DNA of 64,000 nt from Dyadobacter flavalbus. GTDB taxonomy: Bacteria > Bacteroidota > Bacteroidia > Cytophagales > Spirosomataceae. The translations under genes and the position numbers were made by a program. Where the stretch lies: contig NZ_VBSN01000019.1 in the NCBI RefSeq assembly GCF_006149045.1, forward strand, positions 1 to 64,000, given 5' to 3'. Numbering within the stretch: position 1 is the first letter of the stretch; each line of letters begins with the position of its first letter. The notes under the pieces are model-generated. The model searched no databases, was not told the origin of the DNA, and saw nothing but the letters and a program-made list of their open reading frames with translations. Positions 8,738 through 16,696 of this stretch are shown here, piece by piece.

Positions 8738-10996
8738 CTAAACAGCAACCTGATTCCTGTCGTCTTCGGCAATCTGTAACACCTTGTCCATTGTGATCGG
8801 AAGGTTACGAACTCTTACGCCGGTTGCATGAAAAACCGCATTGGCAATGGCGCCCGCCACACCAATAATCCCGATTTCGCCCACGCCTTTGACGCCAAGC
8901 GGGTTTACGATGTCATCTTTTTCTTCCACAAAAATCACCTCAATGTCGTTAATGTCCTTGTTGACCGGCACGTGATATTCCGAAAGATTATGGTTCATAA
9001 AACGCCCGTACTGATGATCCAGTTTGGATTCTTCTTCCAGCGCTTTGCTGATGCCCCATACAACGCCACCCAGAATCTGGCTTCGGGCTGTTTTGGGATT
9101 CAGGATTTTGCCGGCTGCCACAGCGCAGACAACACGTGTAACATCAACAGTTCCAAGATCTTCGTCTACTTTTACCTCGGCGAAAACAGCCGCATGCGAA
9201 TTCATGGTGTATTTTCTGCCTACGAGCGGATTAGGGCCACTTGTGGAAGTTTCTTCAATGCTGTTCACACCCGCCAGCCGCATGATTTCCGTTACAGAAA
9301 TTCCTTTTGAACTGTCATTCGGATCAAAAATTTCTCCGGAATCTATCTGAAGTTTATTCGGATCGTAATTGTAGAACGGAGAAGCCTTTGTTTTGACAGC
9401 ATGTTTGAGCAAAATCTTTCTCACATCTTCACATACGGTTTTTACCGCAGAGCCCACAGACGCTGCCGTCCACGATCCACCTTCAAGCGGCGCAAGCGGA
9501 AGGTTCGTATCGCCCAGCTTGAAAGTAACATTCTCAATGGCAATTCCCAGAATTTCGGCAGCGATCTGCGTCATAATGGTGTAAGTTCCCGTGCCGATAT
9601 CCGAAGTTCCGCTGCTTACAACCAGCTTGCCGTCAATGGACAACAATGCTTTTGCTCTTGACGGCATCTGATTCGCATCCCAAGCTGCTGTGGCGACACC
9701 CCAACCCACCAGATTTTTCCCGTCACGCATGGACCGCGGCTCCACATTTCGTGCGGCCCAGCCGAATTTCTCCGCGCCTTCGCGGTAACAGGCCACAAGT
9801 TCCTTGCTGGAAAACGGTTTTTCATTCACCTGATCTTCATCGGTATAATTTTTCAGCCGGAAAATCAGCGGGTCCATTTTAAGCGTATAAGCCAGCTCGT
9901 CCATGGCGCTTTCCATCGCATGTACGCCTGTTACGGCACCGGGCGCCCGCATGTCCAGCGGCGTAAACGTGTCCAGTTTTACAAGCTCGTATTTCAGTTC
10001 CACATTTTCGCAGGCATACATCGTTGCCGACCAGTTTACAATCACTTCGGTATAGTTTTCAAACTGCGAAGTTTCCGAATAGGCTTCGTGACGAACGGAT
10101 TCCAGTGTTCCTTCCGGCGAAGCGCTCAAAGCCAGTTTCTGCAAAGTAGCCGGCCGGTGACCGAATGAAAACATCTGCTGGCGCGTCAGCCCGACTTTAA
10201 CCGGCCTTTTCAGTTCCAGCGCTGCCAGAACAGCCATAAAGAGCTGATGCTGAGGACGCAAACCGGAACCGAATGCGCCGCCGACATAAGGCGAAATAAT
10301 CCTGACATCCTTGTAAGCCAGTCCGAAAACATTGCCGATATAAAACTGGCAATTGCTGACACCCTGTGTTTTATCGTAAACGGTTAGTTTTTCATTGTCC
10401 CAGATCGCGGTTGTAGAAAACAGCTCCATCGGATTATGATGTTCTGCGGAATGCTTGTATTCGGCCTGTATTTTAAAGGCGGCATCTTCGTAAGCTGCAT
10501 CCGCATTTCCCCTCGATTTCGGAGGCACGTAGCCGATTTTACCTTTTGGCGCTTTAAAGGATTTAGAAATATTCTGGTATAAACTGGATGTATGCGTTTC
10601 TTCTTCGTAATCAACTTTAATCAGCGAGGAAGCATAACGGGCAAGTTCAAAAGTTTCGGCAATCACGAGCGCAACGGGCTGCATACTGAAACGGATCGTA
10701 TTATCATAAAATGGCCGGAAAGGGGTGCCCGATGGCGCATCCAGATCCGTATATCTCAGTTTGAACCACGGCAGATTCCGGACGTTTTCATGCGTGAAAA
10801 CCTGAAGAACACCGTCCAGTGCAAGCGCGCGGGAACTGTCAATGCCGGTTATTTTTCCTTTGGCAATCGAACTGGAAACAATAAAGCCGTAGGTCAGTCC
10901 TTCCACTTTGAAATCAGCGGAGTATCTTGCTTTTCCGGTTACTTTTTCCAGTCCGTCCACACGGCTGGCTGGCTTTCCTATGTATTTCGTTGTCAT
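8738..10996 (-). CDS. Molybdenum hydroxylase large subunit (xanthine dehydrogenase/aldehyde oxidoreductase family)
   Basis: A 752-residue molybdopterin-binding subunit starting at 10996 (MTTKYIGKPASRVDG); a longer frame to 11038 overlaps the upstream gene and lacks family similarity. Cofactor motifs are clear: GGAFGSGLRPQHQ in the Moco domain, DMRAPGAVTG, and GVGEIGIIGVAGAI near the C-terminus, which carries the catalytic Glu. It catalyses hydroxylation of an aldehyde or N-heterocycle with water as oxygen donor. It is the last gene of a small-medium-large operon, 4 bp after the FAD subunit. No Tat signal is visible. The substrate is not identifiable; the PaoC (aldehyde) branch is the closest guess because of the FAD subunit's features. 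Confidence 0.93.
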   Translation of the reverse strand: MTTKYIGKPASRVDGLEKVTGKARYSADFKVEGLTYGFIVSSSIAKGKITGIDSSRALALDGVLQVFTHENVRNLPWFKLRYTDLDAPSGTPFRPFYDNTIRFSMQPVALVIAETFELARYASSLIKVDYEEETHTSSLYQNISKSFKAPKGKIGYVPPKSRGNADAAYEDAAFKIQAEYKHSAEHHNPMELFSTTAIWDNEKLTVYDKTQGVSNCQFYIGNVFGLAYKDVRIISPYVGGAFGSGLRPQHQLFMAVLAALELKRPVKVGLTRQQMFSFGHRPATLQKLALSASPEGTLESVRHEAYSETSQFENYTEVIVNWSATMYACENVELKYELVKLDTFTPLDMRAPGAVTGVHAMESAMDELAYTLKMDPLIFRLKNYTDEDQVNEKPFSSKELVACYREGAEKFGWAARNVEPRSMRDGKNLVGWGVATAAWDANQMPSRAKALLSIDGKLVVSSGTSDIGTGTYTIMTQIAAEILGIAIENVTFKLGDTNLPLAPLEGGSWTAASVGSAVKTVCEDVRKILLKHAVKTKASPFYNYDPNKLQIDSGEIFDPNDSSKGISVTEIMRLAGVNSIEETSTSGPNPLVGRKYTMNSHAAVFAEVKVDEDLGTVDVTRVVCAVAAGKILNPKTARSQILGGVVWGISKALEEESKLDHQYGRFMNHNLSEYHVPVNKDINDIEVIFVEEKDDIVNPLGVKGVGEIGIIGVAGAIANAVFHATGVRVRNLPITMDKVLQIAEDDRNQVAV

Positions 10997-11000
10997 GCTT

Positions 11001-11987
11001 TTAGTTATTTTTAAGGGCTTCTGAAAATGCCCGTACAATTGCTCTTTTTGCCAGCTCTATTTTGAATGTATTGCTTCCGTAACCCTTTGCGTCTGCAAGA
11101 ATCATTTCCGCCAATGCCCTGAAATTTGCTTCCGTTGCCTCCTGTCCGATAAACGCTTCTTCGCAGGAACAGTCCCGCCAAGGCTTGTGAGCAACGCCAC
11201 CCAACGCCAGCCGAATGTCTTTGATCGTATTTCCATCCAGTTCAAGTGCTGCTGCAACCGAAACCAGTGCAAATGCATACGATTGTCTTTCCCGAACCTT
11301 AAGATAATGGAAATGCTGTGTGAAATTGCTCGGTGGAAGTTCAATGGAAGTGACCAGTTCGCCATCCTGAACGTTGTTATCGAGATGCGGCGTATCTCCG
11401 GGCAAGCGGTGAAAATCTCTGAATTCGATAACGCGGTCTCCATACGGTCCGGTTACATTCACTTTGGCGTCCAGTGCGGCAAGCGCCACGCACATGTCGG
11501 AAGGATGCGTGGCAATGCAATGCTCGCTGGTACCCAGGATCGCATGAATGCGGTTGATCCCGTTGATGGCCGAGCAGCCGGAACCCGGCTCCCTTTTGTT
11601 ACAGGCCGTGGCCGTATCATAAAAATAATAGCAGCGCGTTCTCTGAAAAAGGTTTCCGCCGTTGGTCGCCATGTTCCGCAACTGCGGCGAAGCGCCCGCA
11701 AGAATGGCCTGTGAAAGCAGCGGATATTTTCGTTCTACCAGTTCGTTCCATGCAGTGTCCGCATTGGTGGCGAGCGCACCCAGGCTGAGTCCGCCGTCTT
11801 CGGTTTCTTCTATTGCTGTAAGAGCCAGTTTGTTTATATCCGTCAGATGATCCGGTCTGGCGACATTTTCCTTCATTAGATCCAGCAGATTGGTTCCGCC
11901 TGCAATGAACCGGGCGTTGGCATGGCCTGTAAGGTCGGCTACAGCTTCTGCAACTTCGGTGACCTTGTTATATGAAAAACTATTCAT
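11001..11987 (-). CDS. Molybdenum hydroxylase FAD-binding subunit with likely extra Fe-S cluster
   Basis: A 328-residue subunit starting at 11987 (MNSFSYNKVTEVAEAV), which overlaps the end of the 2Fe-2S gene by 8 nt. The FAD-binding domain has AGGTNLLDLMK and the dehydratase-like segment NMATNGGNLFQRTRC. Four cysteines in the middle (RCYYF, TACNK, SGCSA, EHCIA) match the [4Fe-4S] loop seen in PaoB of the E. coli aldehyde oxidoreductase PaoABC and in 4-hydroxybenzoyl-CoA reductase, and absent from typical xanthine dehydrogenases. It passes electrons from the Fe-S subunit to an acceptor. Second gene of the operon. Confidence 0.92.
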   Translation of the reverse strand: MNSFSYNKVTEVAEAVADLTGHANARFIAGGTNLLDLMKENVARPDHLTDINKLALTAIEETEDGGLSLGALATNADTAWNELVERKYPLLSQAILAGASPQLRNMATNGGNLFQRTRCYYFYDTATACNKREPGSGCSAINGINRIHAILGTSEHCIATHPSDMCVALAALDAKVNVTGPYGDRVIEFRDFHRLPGDTPHLDNNVQDGELVTSIELPPSNFTQHFHYLKVRERQSYAFALVSVAAALELDGNTIKDIRLALGGVAHKPWRDCSCEEAFIGQEATEANFRALAEMILADAKGYGSNTFKIELAKRAIVRAFSEALKNN

Positions 11988-12510
11988 TTTCCAGCTTTGA
12001 TTTAACTTCCATAATAGCCGCATTGATGTTCGTGTAAGCACCGCAGCGGCATATGTTTCCGCTCATGAATTCCTTTACATCTTCCAGCGTATGCGCCCGG
12101 CCTTCATTAAACATGCCGATCGCCGAGCAGATTTGTCCCGGTGTGCAGTAGCCGCACTGAAAAGCATCGTGTTCAATAAATGCATCTTGTAAAGGGTGAT
12201 TTGCCTCGCCGTCGGCCAGTCCTTCAATCGTCGTGATTTCCGCTCCGTCTTTCATAATGGCGAGTGTGAGGCAGGAGTTGATGCGTTTTCCATCGACCAG
12301 CACCGTACATGCGCCGCATTGACCGTGATCACAGCCTTTTTTGGTGCCGGTTAGTCCGACGTATTCTCTGATGGCGTCCAGCAGACTAACCCAGGGTTGC
12401 AATCTGAGTTTATGAGTTTGACCGTTGATGCGCAAATTGACCAGCGTATAGGCAGGCAGCGTATCGCTGAAAGGATCGTCTGTTTCCAGCGTGGAAGTTT
12501 CTTGTTTCAT
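11980..12510 (-). CDS. Molybdenum hydroxylase 2Fe-2S subunit
   Basis: A 176-residue iron-sulfur subunit. The first plant-ferredoxin-like cluster is bound by CDHGQCGAC plus Cys in NSCLTL; the second by CGYCTPGQ and CRCGAY in an all-helical domain. Together they relay electrons from molybdenum to FAD. There is no Tat signal, unlike PaoA, so the complex is predicted to be cytosolic. It is the first gene of the three-gene operon; the 190 bp upstream contain no convincing TAnnTTTG element. No XdhC or MocA-type maturation gene lies in the window. Confidence 0.94.
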   Translation of the reverse strand: MKQETSTLETDDPFSDTLPAYTLVNLRINGQTHKLRLQPWVSLLDAIREYVGLTGTKKGCDHGQCGACTVLVDGKRINSCLTLAIMKDGAEITTIEGLADGEANHPLQDAFIEHDAFQCGYCTPGQICSAIGMFNEGRAHTLEDVKEFMSGNICRCGAYTNINAAIMEVKSKLENE

Positions 12511-12639
12511 AATTTTGGAATGAATAGTTGTTGACCGGCAATCCCGAATGCCCGTTTCTTACAGGTACTTAAAAAACTATTCCCTGTTATACGTTTATGA
12601 ACAAGTTGTACTTGCGGAGTAGGGGTGGCTTGTAAATAA

Positions 12640-12668
12640 GCAAAGGCCATCTTTTGGACGGCCTTTGC
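12640..12668 (-). terminator. Terminator of cassette 4 in the lipoprotein array
   Basis: Stem GCAAAGGCC (12640-12648) pairs with GGCCTTTGC (12660-12668). Related hairpins end each cassette at 13721, 15645 and 16647, with changes in the distal stem that preserve pairing. It lies about 30 bp after the stop of the lipoprotein at 12701. Confidence 0.75.
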
Positions 12669-12700
12669 TGCAAAATGAATCTAACTTTAAAGAATTTAGT

Positions 12701-13495
12701 TTAGTTAATTTCTTTCACGGCATTTTCGCCAACAAATATGTGGGCATAATGATAAAATTTATTATTATTTTCCACATAATCCGAATAAAATGAAAAGGTA
12801 AATTCAGCATTAACTTCTTCCTTATCTGCCTGAAAAATAACGGTTTTTGTAACCCATTCTGCAGGCTTTCCAGTTAAGTCAATGGATGTATTTTCTATAT
12901 ATCCGTCATTACCATTTTGTACATTACTCAGGTTAAAAGAAACTCCGGGAGCATATTGGGTAATACCTTGAGGAGTATTTCTAATGGTTGTAGCTACTTG
13001 AAATGTAATTGAATACTTTTTGCCTGGTATTAAGTGCCTGATTTTAGTTGTAGCACTTGCTGCAGTATAACCTTTTTCAAAACCTTTTTGGGTTGTAATA
13101 GTTAAAATATTTCCTGGGCTACTTGTTGGCCCAAGTTTTTTAATCCAAGGCAAGGACGGGTTTCCCCAAACATAATCCAGTGTAGAAACACCCATTGGTG
13201 CTCGTTTTTTCTGTTCCTCTAATGAGATTGTAGCAGGCCCACTGTCAACAGGATGCCACACCCAATTGGTTGGATAAACATGAAAGCCCGCTGTTACATT
13301 TGTTGAAAAAATGTTAGGAGAGATTCCATACCCACTTCCAATAAGATTTGTCTTCAAATTTGAACCGTCATTTGTAACAGTCGCCGCTGGTGACGGCGCA
13401 ACTGCATCTTCATTCGAGCAGCTGCTCATGAAAAGCATTGTGGAAAGACATGCTGCACTGGCCATGAAAGAGAGGCTTTTTGTAATTTGTACCAT
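12701..13495 (-). CDS. Cassette lipoprotein, copy 4
   Basis: A 264-residue lipoprotein started at 13495 (MVQITKSLSF); a longer frame to 13552 runs into the leader repeat and is unlikely. The signal peptide ends in LFMSSC with Cys26, followed by an acidic head (SNEDAV), a pattern that favours surface export in Bacteroidota. The mature part looks like a beta-sandwich: KYSITFQVATTIR, APGVSFNLS, IDLTGKPAEWVTKTVIFQA, and a final HYAHIFVGENAVKEIN. These last two blocks are shared with the paralogues at 15699 and 16697, while the middle 100 residues are not. A carbohydrate- or protein-binding jelly-roll is a reasonable guess, but no family is recognised. Confidence 0.82.
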   Translation of the reverse strand: MVQITKSLSFMASAACLSTMLFMSSCSNEDAVAPSPAATVTNDGSNLKTNLIGSGYGISPNIFSTNVTAGFHVYPTNWVWHPVDSGPATISLEEQKKRAPMGVSTLDYVWGNPSLPWIKKLGPTSSPGNILTITTQKGFEKGYTAASATTKIRHLIPGKKYSITFQVATTIRNTPQGITQYAPGVSFNLSNVQNGNDGYIENTSIDLTGKPAEWVTKTVIFQADKEEVNAEFTFSFYSDYVENNNKFYHYAHIFVGENAVKEIN

Positions 13496-13628
13496 AATAA
13501 TAAAATGAGTTTTGTAAGTGATTGAATTAATTTTCGATGGCAAAACTTGCATGAATTACAGTATCAGCAAAAAGGTTATAGCAGGCGGCAGGTCTGGATG
13601 AGCAGGCGGTAAAAAGGTTGTTAAAACC
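13422..13628 (-). repeat. Cassette leader repeat, copy 4
   Basis: About 207 bp covering the signal-peptide codons of the lipoprotein at 12701 and its upstream leader. It is nearly identical to the blocks at 15345, 16345 and 17355. The upstream part holds a characteristic stretch with two copies of AGCAGGCGG separated by about 16 bp. It probably carries the promoter of the cassette. Confidence 0.85.
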
Positions 13629-13720
13629 ATGAGAAAAGCGGTTGAAATTGTAAAGTTTAGTCACTTATTGTATTCTCATATGCCTTGTTGGATTGTAAAG
13701 TATGGGTGGCTTGTAAATAG

Positions 13721-13748
13721 GAAAAGCCATCCAAAGGATGGCCTTTGC
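13721..13748 (-). terminator. Terminator of cassette 3 (now downstream of the MBL gene)
   Basis: Stem GCCATCC (13726-13732) pairs with GGATGGC (13736-13742), flanked by A and T runs. It is nearly identical to the hairpin at 15645. Confidence 0.75.
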
Positions 13749-13774
13749 TGCAAAGTGAACCTAACAAGATTTTC

Positions 13775-13838
13775 TTATTTTACTTCTTGAATAGCATTCT
13801 CAGGAATGAATATGTTTCCTTATGATATAGCATTTGAA
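13775..13838 (-). pseudogene. C-terminal stub of a disrupted cassette lipoprotein
   Basis: Read on the minus strand, this 64-bp piece encodes SNAIS-stop-GNIFIPENAIQEVK-stop, matching the last residues of the intact lipoprotein at 15699 (SYGNIFIPVNAIQEVK). A TAA replaces the Tyr codon, so it is dead. It sits between the MBL gene and the cassette terminator and shows that a lipoprotein gene once occupied this place. The rest of the 400-bp gap from 13496 to 13897 is leader repeat, terminator and about 60 bp of unassigned sequence. Confidence 0.85.
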
Positions 13839-13897
13839 AAAAAACTTGGGGTTTGGAGTGAAATTCATAGTACAATAACAGCGTCGCAAACTCCGAT

Positions 13898-15256
13898 TTA
13901 GACATGTAAATAACATAACATCATATGTATACCCATTTCGTACTTATCCGGTTTTCTGATCATTTTAAGTAAAGCTCCAATTTCAACATTATTCCAATGA
14001 GCGTACTTAGGTCCCTTCAATATTCTATGCAGTAGTTTGAAATTAATATCAAAATAAATAAAAGGCTCTATCCAGTTTGCAAGAGATTTTTGTATTATAT
14101 CAAAGCCACTGTTGTTTCCTGAACAACAAATTTTTAGTAATTTATTCTCGGGTAAATTAATTAAAATGGTTGTTTGTGTTTGAAAATTGACGGCATTTCT
14201 CTTATAATGAAATCTTTTAATTGCATCAGGTATTAGCAACATTATATCATCTAAGCTCACCTCCATATCGTCATCAAAAGTGTACTTCTTAGATGATAAT
14301 TCGTTCTGTATATATTGCCATTTATCCTTACTGTTTGATGGAATATAATCGTTGGTTTGAGTTTCAGTCGTGAGGTCAAAAGTTTCTCCACTATTTAACA
14401 AAACTGGCTGACAATTCTGTCCATTGGTACTAAGCTCCTGTTTGAAATAGTTTGCAGCATTTTCAAGTTCCGGAATAGGAGAGTATTTGTTTAACTTCCA
14501 ATTTGCCCCACCAAGAACGTACGTACCAGCAAAAGGCATAAAAAATCGGGGGTTGATTTTATTGATAATTTTTGTTGCCATGTTTAATCCTCTTTGTTTA
14601 GTTTGCTGTTGGGCTGTAAACATTTCAGTTTCTGAATAATCAGACATAGCATACGGATACAGCGAAGCCCCGGCATATCCAACTAATAGGAAATCAATTT
14701 GAGGATATTGCTGCACAATCCTAGTTAATGCTTCATAGGCGATAGGATATGGACAATCATTTGTATTTACCAGTACATACTTTTCATTATCAATAACACA
14801 CATAGAGTCTATCTGATTAGTTTTTCCTAGTGTAGCCGACGGAAAAAAACAACCAAATGCTTTGCCGCAAATTTCAGGATTACAATTATCGGCAGCGAAG
14901 ATATTTATATAAACTTGATTTTCTAAAAGTATTCGTTCGTTGTTATTTAGTTCAATTATTGAAGAAAAACCCAGCATTTCAATCTTTCTTCTCAGCGATT
15001 TATCTTCATAATTATGGATAAGTATTTTAACATTTTTGCTTAGGCGTTTCATTGATTTTTCACAAAAATGGTCAGGATGAATATGACTGATATAAACGTA
15101 ATCTATATCTTCTAACAAAGTATGACTTTGGTTATATGGTGGATATATATACCAGGAACCATAATAAATACCATCATCTAGCCATGGATCTGTTAATATT
15201 TTTATACCGTTTACAGTGATAATTTCTGTTGCCGAGTTAAGATGTGTTACTTTCAT
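13898..15256 (-). CDS. Metallo-beta-lactamase-fold protein, CMAH-like
   Basis: A 452-residue protein with the metal-binding signature HIHPDH (His58, His60, Asp62, His63). The surrounding sequence, LTDPWLDDGIYYGSWYIYPP, then DIDYVYISHIHPDHF, and later CVIDNEKYVLVNTNDCPYP, resembles the catalytic domain of CMP-N-acetylneuraminate hydroxylase and UDP-MurNAc hydroxylase (NamH), but the N-terminal Rieske domain of those enzymes is absent. It has no signal peptide. The last 170 residues are not recognised. The gene is visibly AT-richer than its neighbours and uses more A/T-ending codons, suggesting transfer. It occupies the position of a lipoprotein body in the cassette array. Substrate unknown; a nucleotide-sugar or related glycan precursor is a family-based guess. 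Confidence 0.78.
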   Translation of the reverse strand: MKVTHLNSATEIITVNGIKILTDPWLDDGIYYGSWYIYPPYNQSHTLLEDIDYVYISHIHPDHFCEKSMKRLSKNVKILIHNYEDKSLRRKIEMLGFSSIIELNNNERILLENQVYINIFAADNCNPEICGKAFGCFFPSATLGKTNQIDSMCVIDNEKYVLVNTNDCPYPIAYEALTRIVQQYPQIDFLLVGYAGASLYPYAMSDYSETEMFTAQQQTKQRGLNMATKIINKINPRFFMPFAGTYVLGGANWKLNKYSPIPELENAANYFKQELSTNGQNCQPVLLNSGETFDLTTETQTNDYIPSNSKDKWQYIQNELSSKKYTFDDDMEVSLDDIMLLIPDAIKRFHYKRNAVNFQTQTTILINLPENKLLKICCSGNNSGFDIIQKSLANWIEPFIYFDINFKLLHRILKGPKYAHWNNVEIGALLKMIRKPDKYEMGIHMMLCYLHV

Positions 15257-15334
15257 ATATTTTTTATTCCCCTGGCTTTATGAGCTCATTGTCATTATGC
15301 TGCGTTACTTTATTTTTTAATTTAATTTATTACC

Positions 15335-15418
15335 TTAACCGCAGCTGTTCGTGAAAAGCATGATGGAAAGACATACTACACTGGCCATCAAAGAGAGGCT
15401 TTTTGTAATTCTTACCAT
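15335..15418 (-). pseudogene. Signal-peptide mini-ORF left from cassette lipoprotein 3
   Basis: The minus strand encodes 27 residues from ATG at 15418, beginning MVRITKSLSLMASVVC and ending LFTNSCG, then TAA at 15335. This equals the signal peptide and lipobox Cys26 of the other copies (MVQITKSLSFMASAAC...LFMSSC). The stop falls one codon after the cysteine. Downstream, 78 bp separate it from the ATG of the MBL gene. It is either a dead remnant or a translated leader peptide. The remainder of the 440-bp gap between 15257 and 15698 is leader repeat and terminator of the neighbouring cassette. Confidence 0.85.
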
Positions 15419-15552
15419 TTTAATAAAAACAGTTTTTGTAAGTGATAAACTAAATTTCCGGTGGCAAAGCTTGCAAAAAGCACTGTGGCAGCAAAAAGGT
15501 TATAGCAGGCGGCAGGTCTGGATGAGCAGGCGGTAAAAAGGTTGTTAAAACC
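15345..15552 (-). repeat. Cassette leader repeat, copy 3
   Basis: A 208-bp block matching those at 13422, 16345 and 17355. It covers most of the mini-ORF and the upstream leader with the paired AGCAGGCGG elements. It probably drives transcription of the MBL gene. Confidence 0.85.
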
Positions 15553-15644
15553 CAGGGAATAGCGAAGAAAATGTGTAAAGTTCTGCCAATTTTTGTATTC
15601 TCATATGCCTTGTTGGATTGTAAAGTATGGGTGGCTTGTAAATA

Positions 15645-15672
15645 GAAAAGCCATCCAAAGGATGGCCTTTGC
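15645..15672 (-). terminator. Terminator of cassette 2
   Basis: Stem GCCATCC (15650-15656) pairs with GGATGGC (15660-15666). It lies about 27 bp after the stop of the lipoprotein at 15699 and is nearly identical to the hairpin at 13721. Confidence 0.75.
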
Positions 15673-15698
15673 TGCAAAGTGAACCTAATAAGATTTTC

Positions 15699-16418
15699 TT
15701 ATTTTACTTCTTGGATAGCATTTACAGGAATGAAAATATTTCCGTATGAGGTAGCATTCGAATTTTTTCCGAGCAATTTTATGACAAGATCTCCGATCGT
15801 CGAACTGTTTCCATTTAATTCAATGCTATTAGCAATCCACTGATTTTCTTTGCCAGCAAGAGAAAGCGAATAATTATTTCCTGATACCGGGGCTATATAA
15901 GAAAAAATAAAAGAAGAGGCATATGGCGTTTGTCCGGGTCCGGAGGAATATTTGACAGCCATAGTAGATACATAGTAAGTGAACTTGTAGGTTTTACCTT
16001 CAAATATATTTTTTATCTTAACATGTACACCTGACAAGTTGTCCTTAGTTGCGCCTAATGTTAAAAAAGTCCCATTTTGTCCTAGTAGATCTGGTAAACT
16101 GTTAGTTGCTGGGATCCAAGGTTGTGCAGAGTTTCCAAATAAATAGGTAGCGTTTGAAAGTCCTGCTGTCATATTACTGCCAGTCAATGTATACCCTGAA
16201 GGCAAGGATCCCAAGCCAAGTTGTCCAATTGTAGGATGAATCTTTTGTACTGATATTAGTGGATTATACTCTCGCAAGTTTACACCTTGTACAGATGCAA
16301 TCGTCGCTTCCGGCGAAGGCGTTACTGCATCTTCTTTGGAGCAGCTGCTCATGAAAAGCATGGTGGAAAGACATGCTGCACTGGCCATGAAAGAGAGGCT
16401 TTTTGTAATTTGTACCAT
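15699..16418 (-). CDS. Cassette lipoprotein, copy 2
   Basis: A 239-residue lipoprotein started at 16418 (MVQITKSLSF). The first 30 residues match copy 4 almost exactly, with Cys26 in LFMSSC and an acidic head SKEDAV. The mature body differs: a Gly/Leu-rich stretch (VNLREYNPLISV, LGSLPSGYTLTG) is followed by a beta-rich domain with KTYKFTYYVSTMAV, YASSFIFSYI, LAGKENQWIANSIEL, and a final SYGNIFIPVNAIQEVK. The pattern (membrane-side strand, VST, QW[VI], terminal NA[IV]) is shared with copies 1 and 4, so the fold is likely the same. Predicted to sit on the outer surface. No function recognised. Confidence 0.82.
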   Translation of the reverse strand: MVQITKSLSFMASAACLSTMLFMSSCSKEDAVTPSPEATIASVQGVNLREYNPLISVQKIHPTIGQLGLGSLPSGYTLTGSNMTAGLSNATYLFGNSAQPWIPATNSLPDLLGQNGTFLTLGATKDNLSGVHVKIKNIFEGKTYKFTYYVSTMAVKYSSGPGQTPYASSFIFSYIAPVSGNNYSLSLAGKENQWIANSIELNGNSSTIGDLVIKLLGKNSNATSYGNIFIPVNAIQEVK

Positions 16419-16552
16419 TGTAATAAAACAGGTTTTGTACGTGATAAAATAAATTTTCAGTGGCAAAACTTGCATGAATTACAGTATCAGCAAAAAGGTT
16501 AGAGCAGGCGGCAGGTCTGGATGAGCAGGCGGTAAAAAGGTTGTCAAAACCC
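16345..16552 (-). repeat. Cassette leader repeat, copy 2
   Basis: A 208-bp block matching the three others. It shares with copy 4 the segment TGCATGAATTACAGTATCAG, which copies 1 and 3 lack, so copies 2 and 4 are the closest pair in this part. Confidence 0.85.
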
Positions 16553-16646
16553 GGGGAACAGCGGATAAAATGTGTAAAGTTCTGCCAATTTTTGTGTTAT
16601 CGGATGCTTTATTGGATTGTGAAGTATGGGTGGCTTGTAAATAAGT

Positions 16647-16671
16647 AAAGGCCGTTTGTTTGACGGCCTTT
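16647..16671 (-). terminator. Terminator of cassette 1
   Basis: Stem AAAGGCCGT (16647-16655) pairs with ACGGCCTTT (16663-16671). The distal pairs differ from those of the other cassette hairpins but still pair, a compensatory change. Confidence 0.75.
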
Positions 16672-16696
16672 GCTGCAAAATGAACCTGTTCCGGCT

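Noticed and set aside
12701..13552. Longer starts for the cassette lipoproteins (MQVLP...)
   Set aside because: The extra 19 codons fall in the leader repeat and put a polar stretch before the signal peptide. Starts at 13495, 16418 and 17428 give proper lipoprotein signals.
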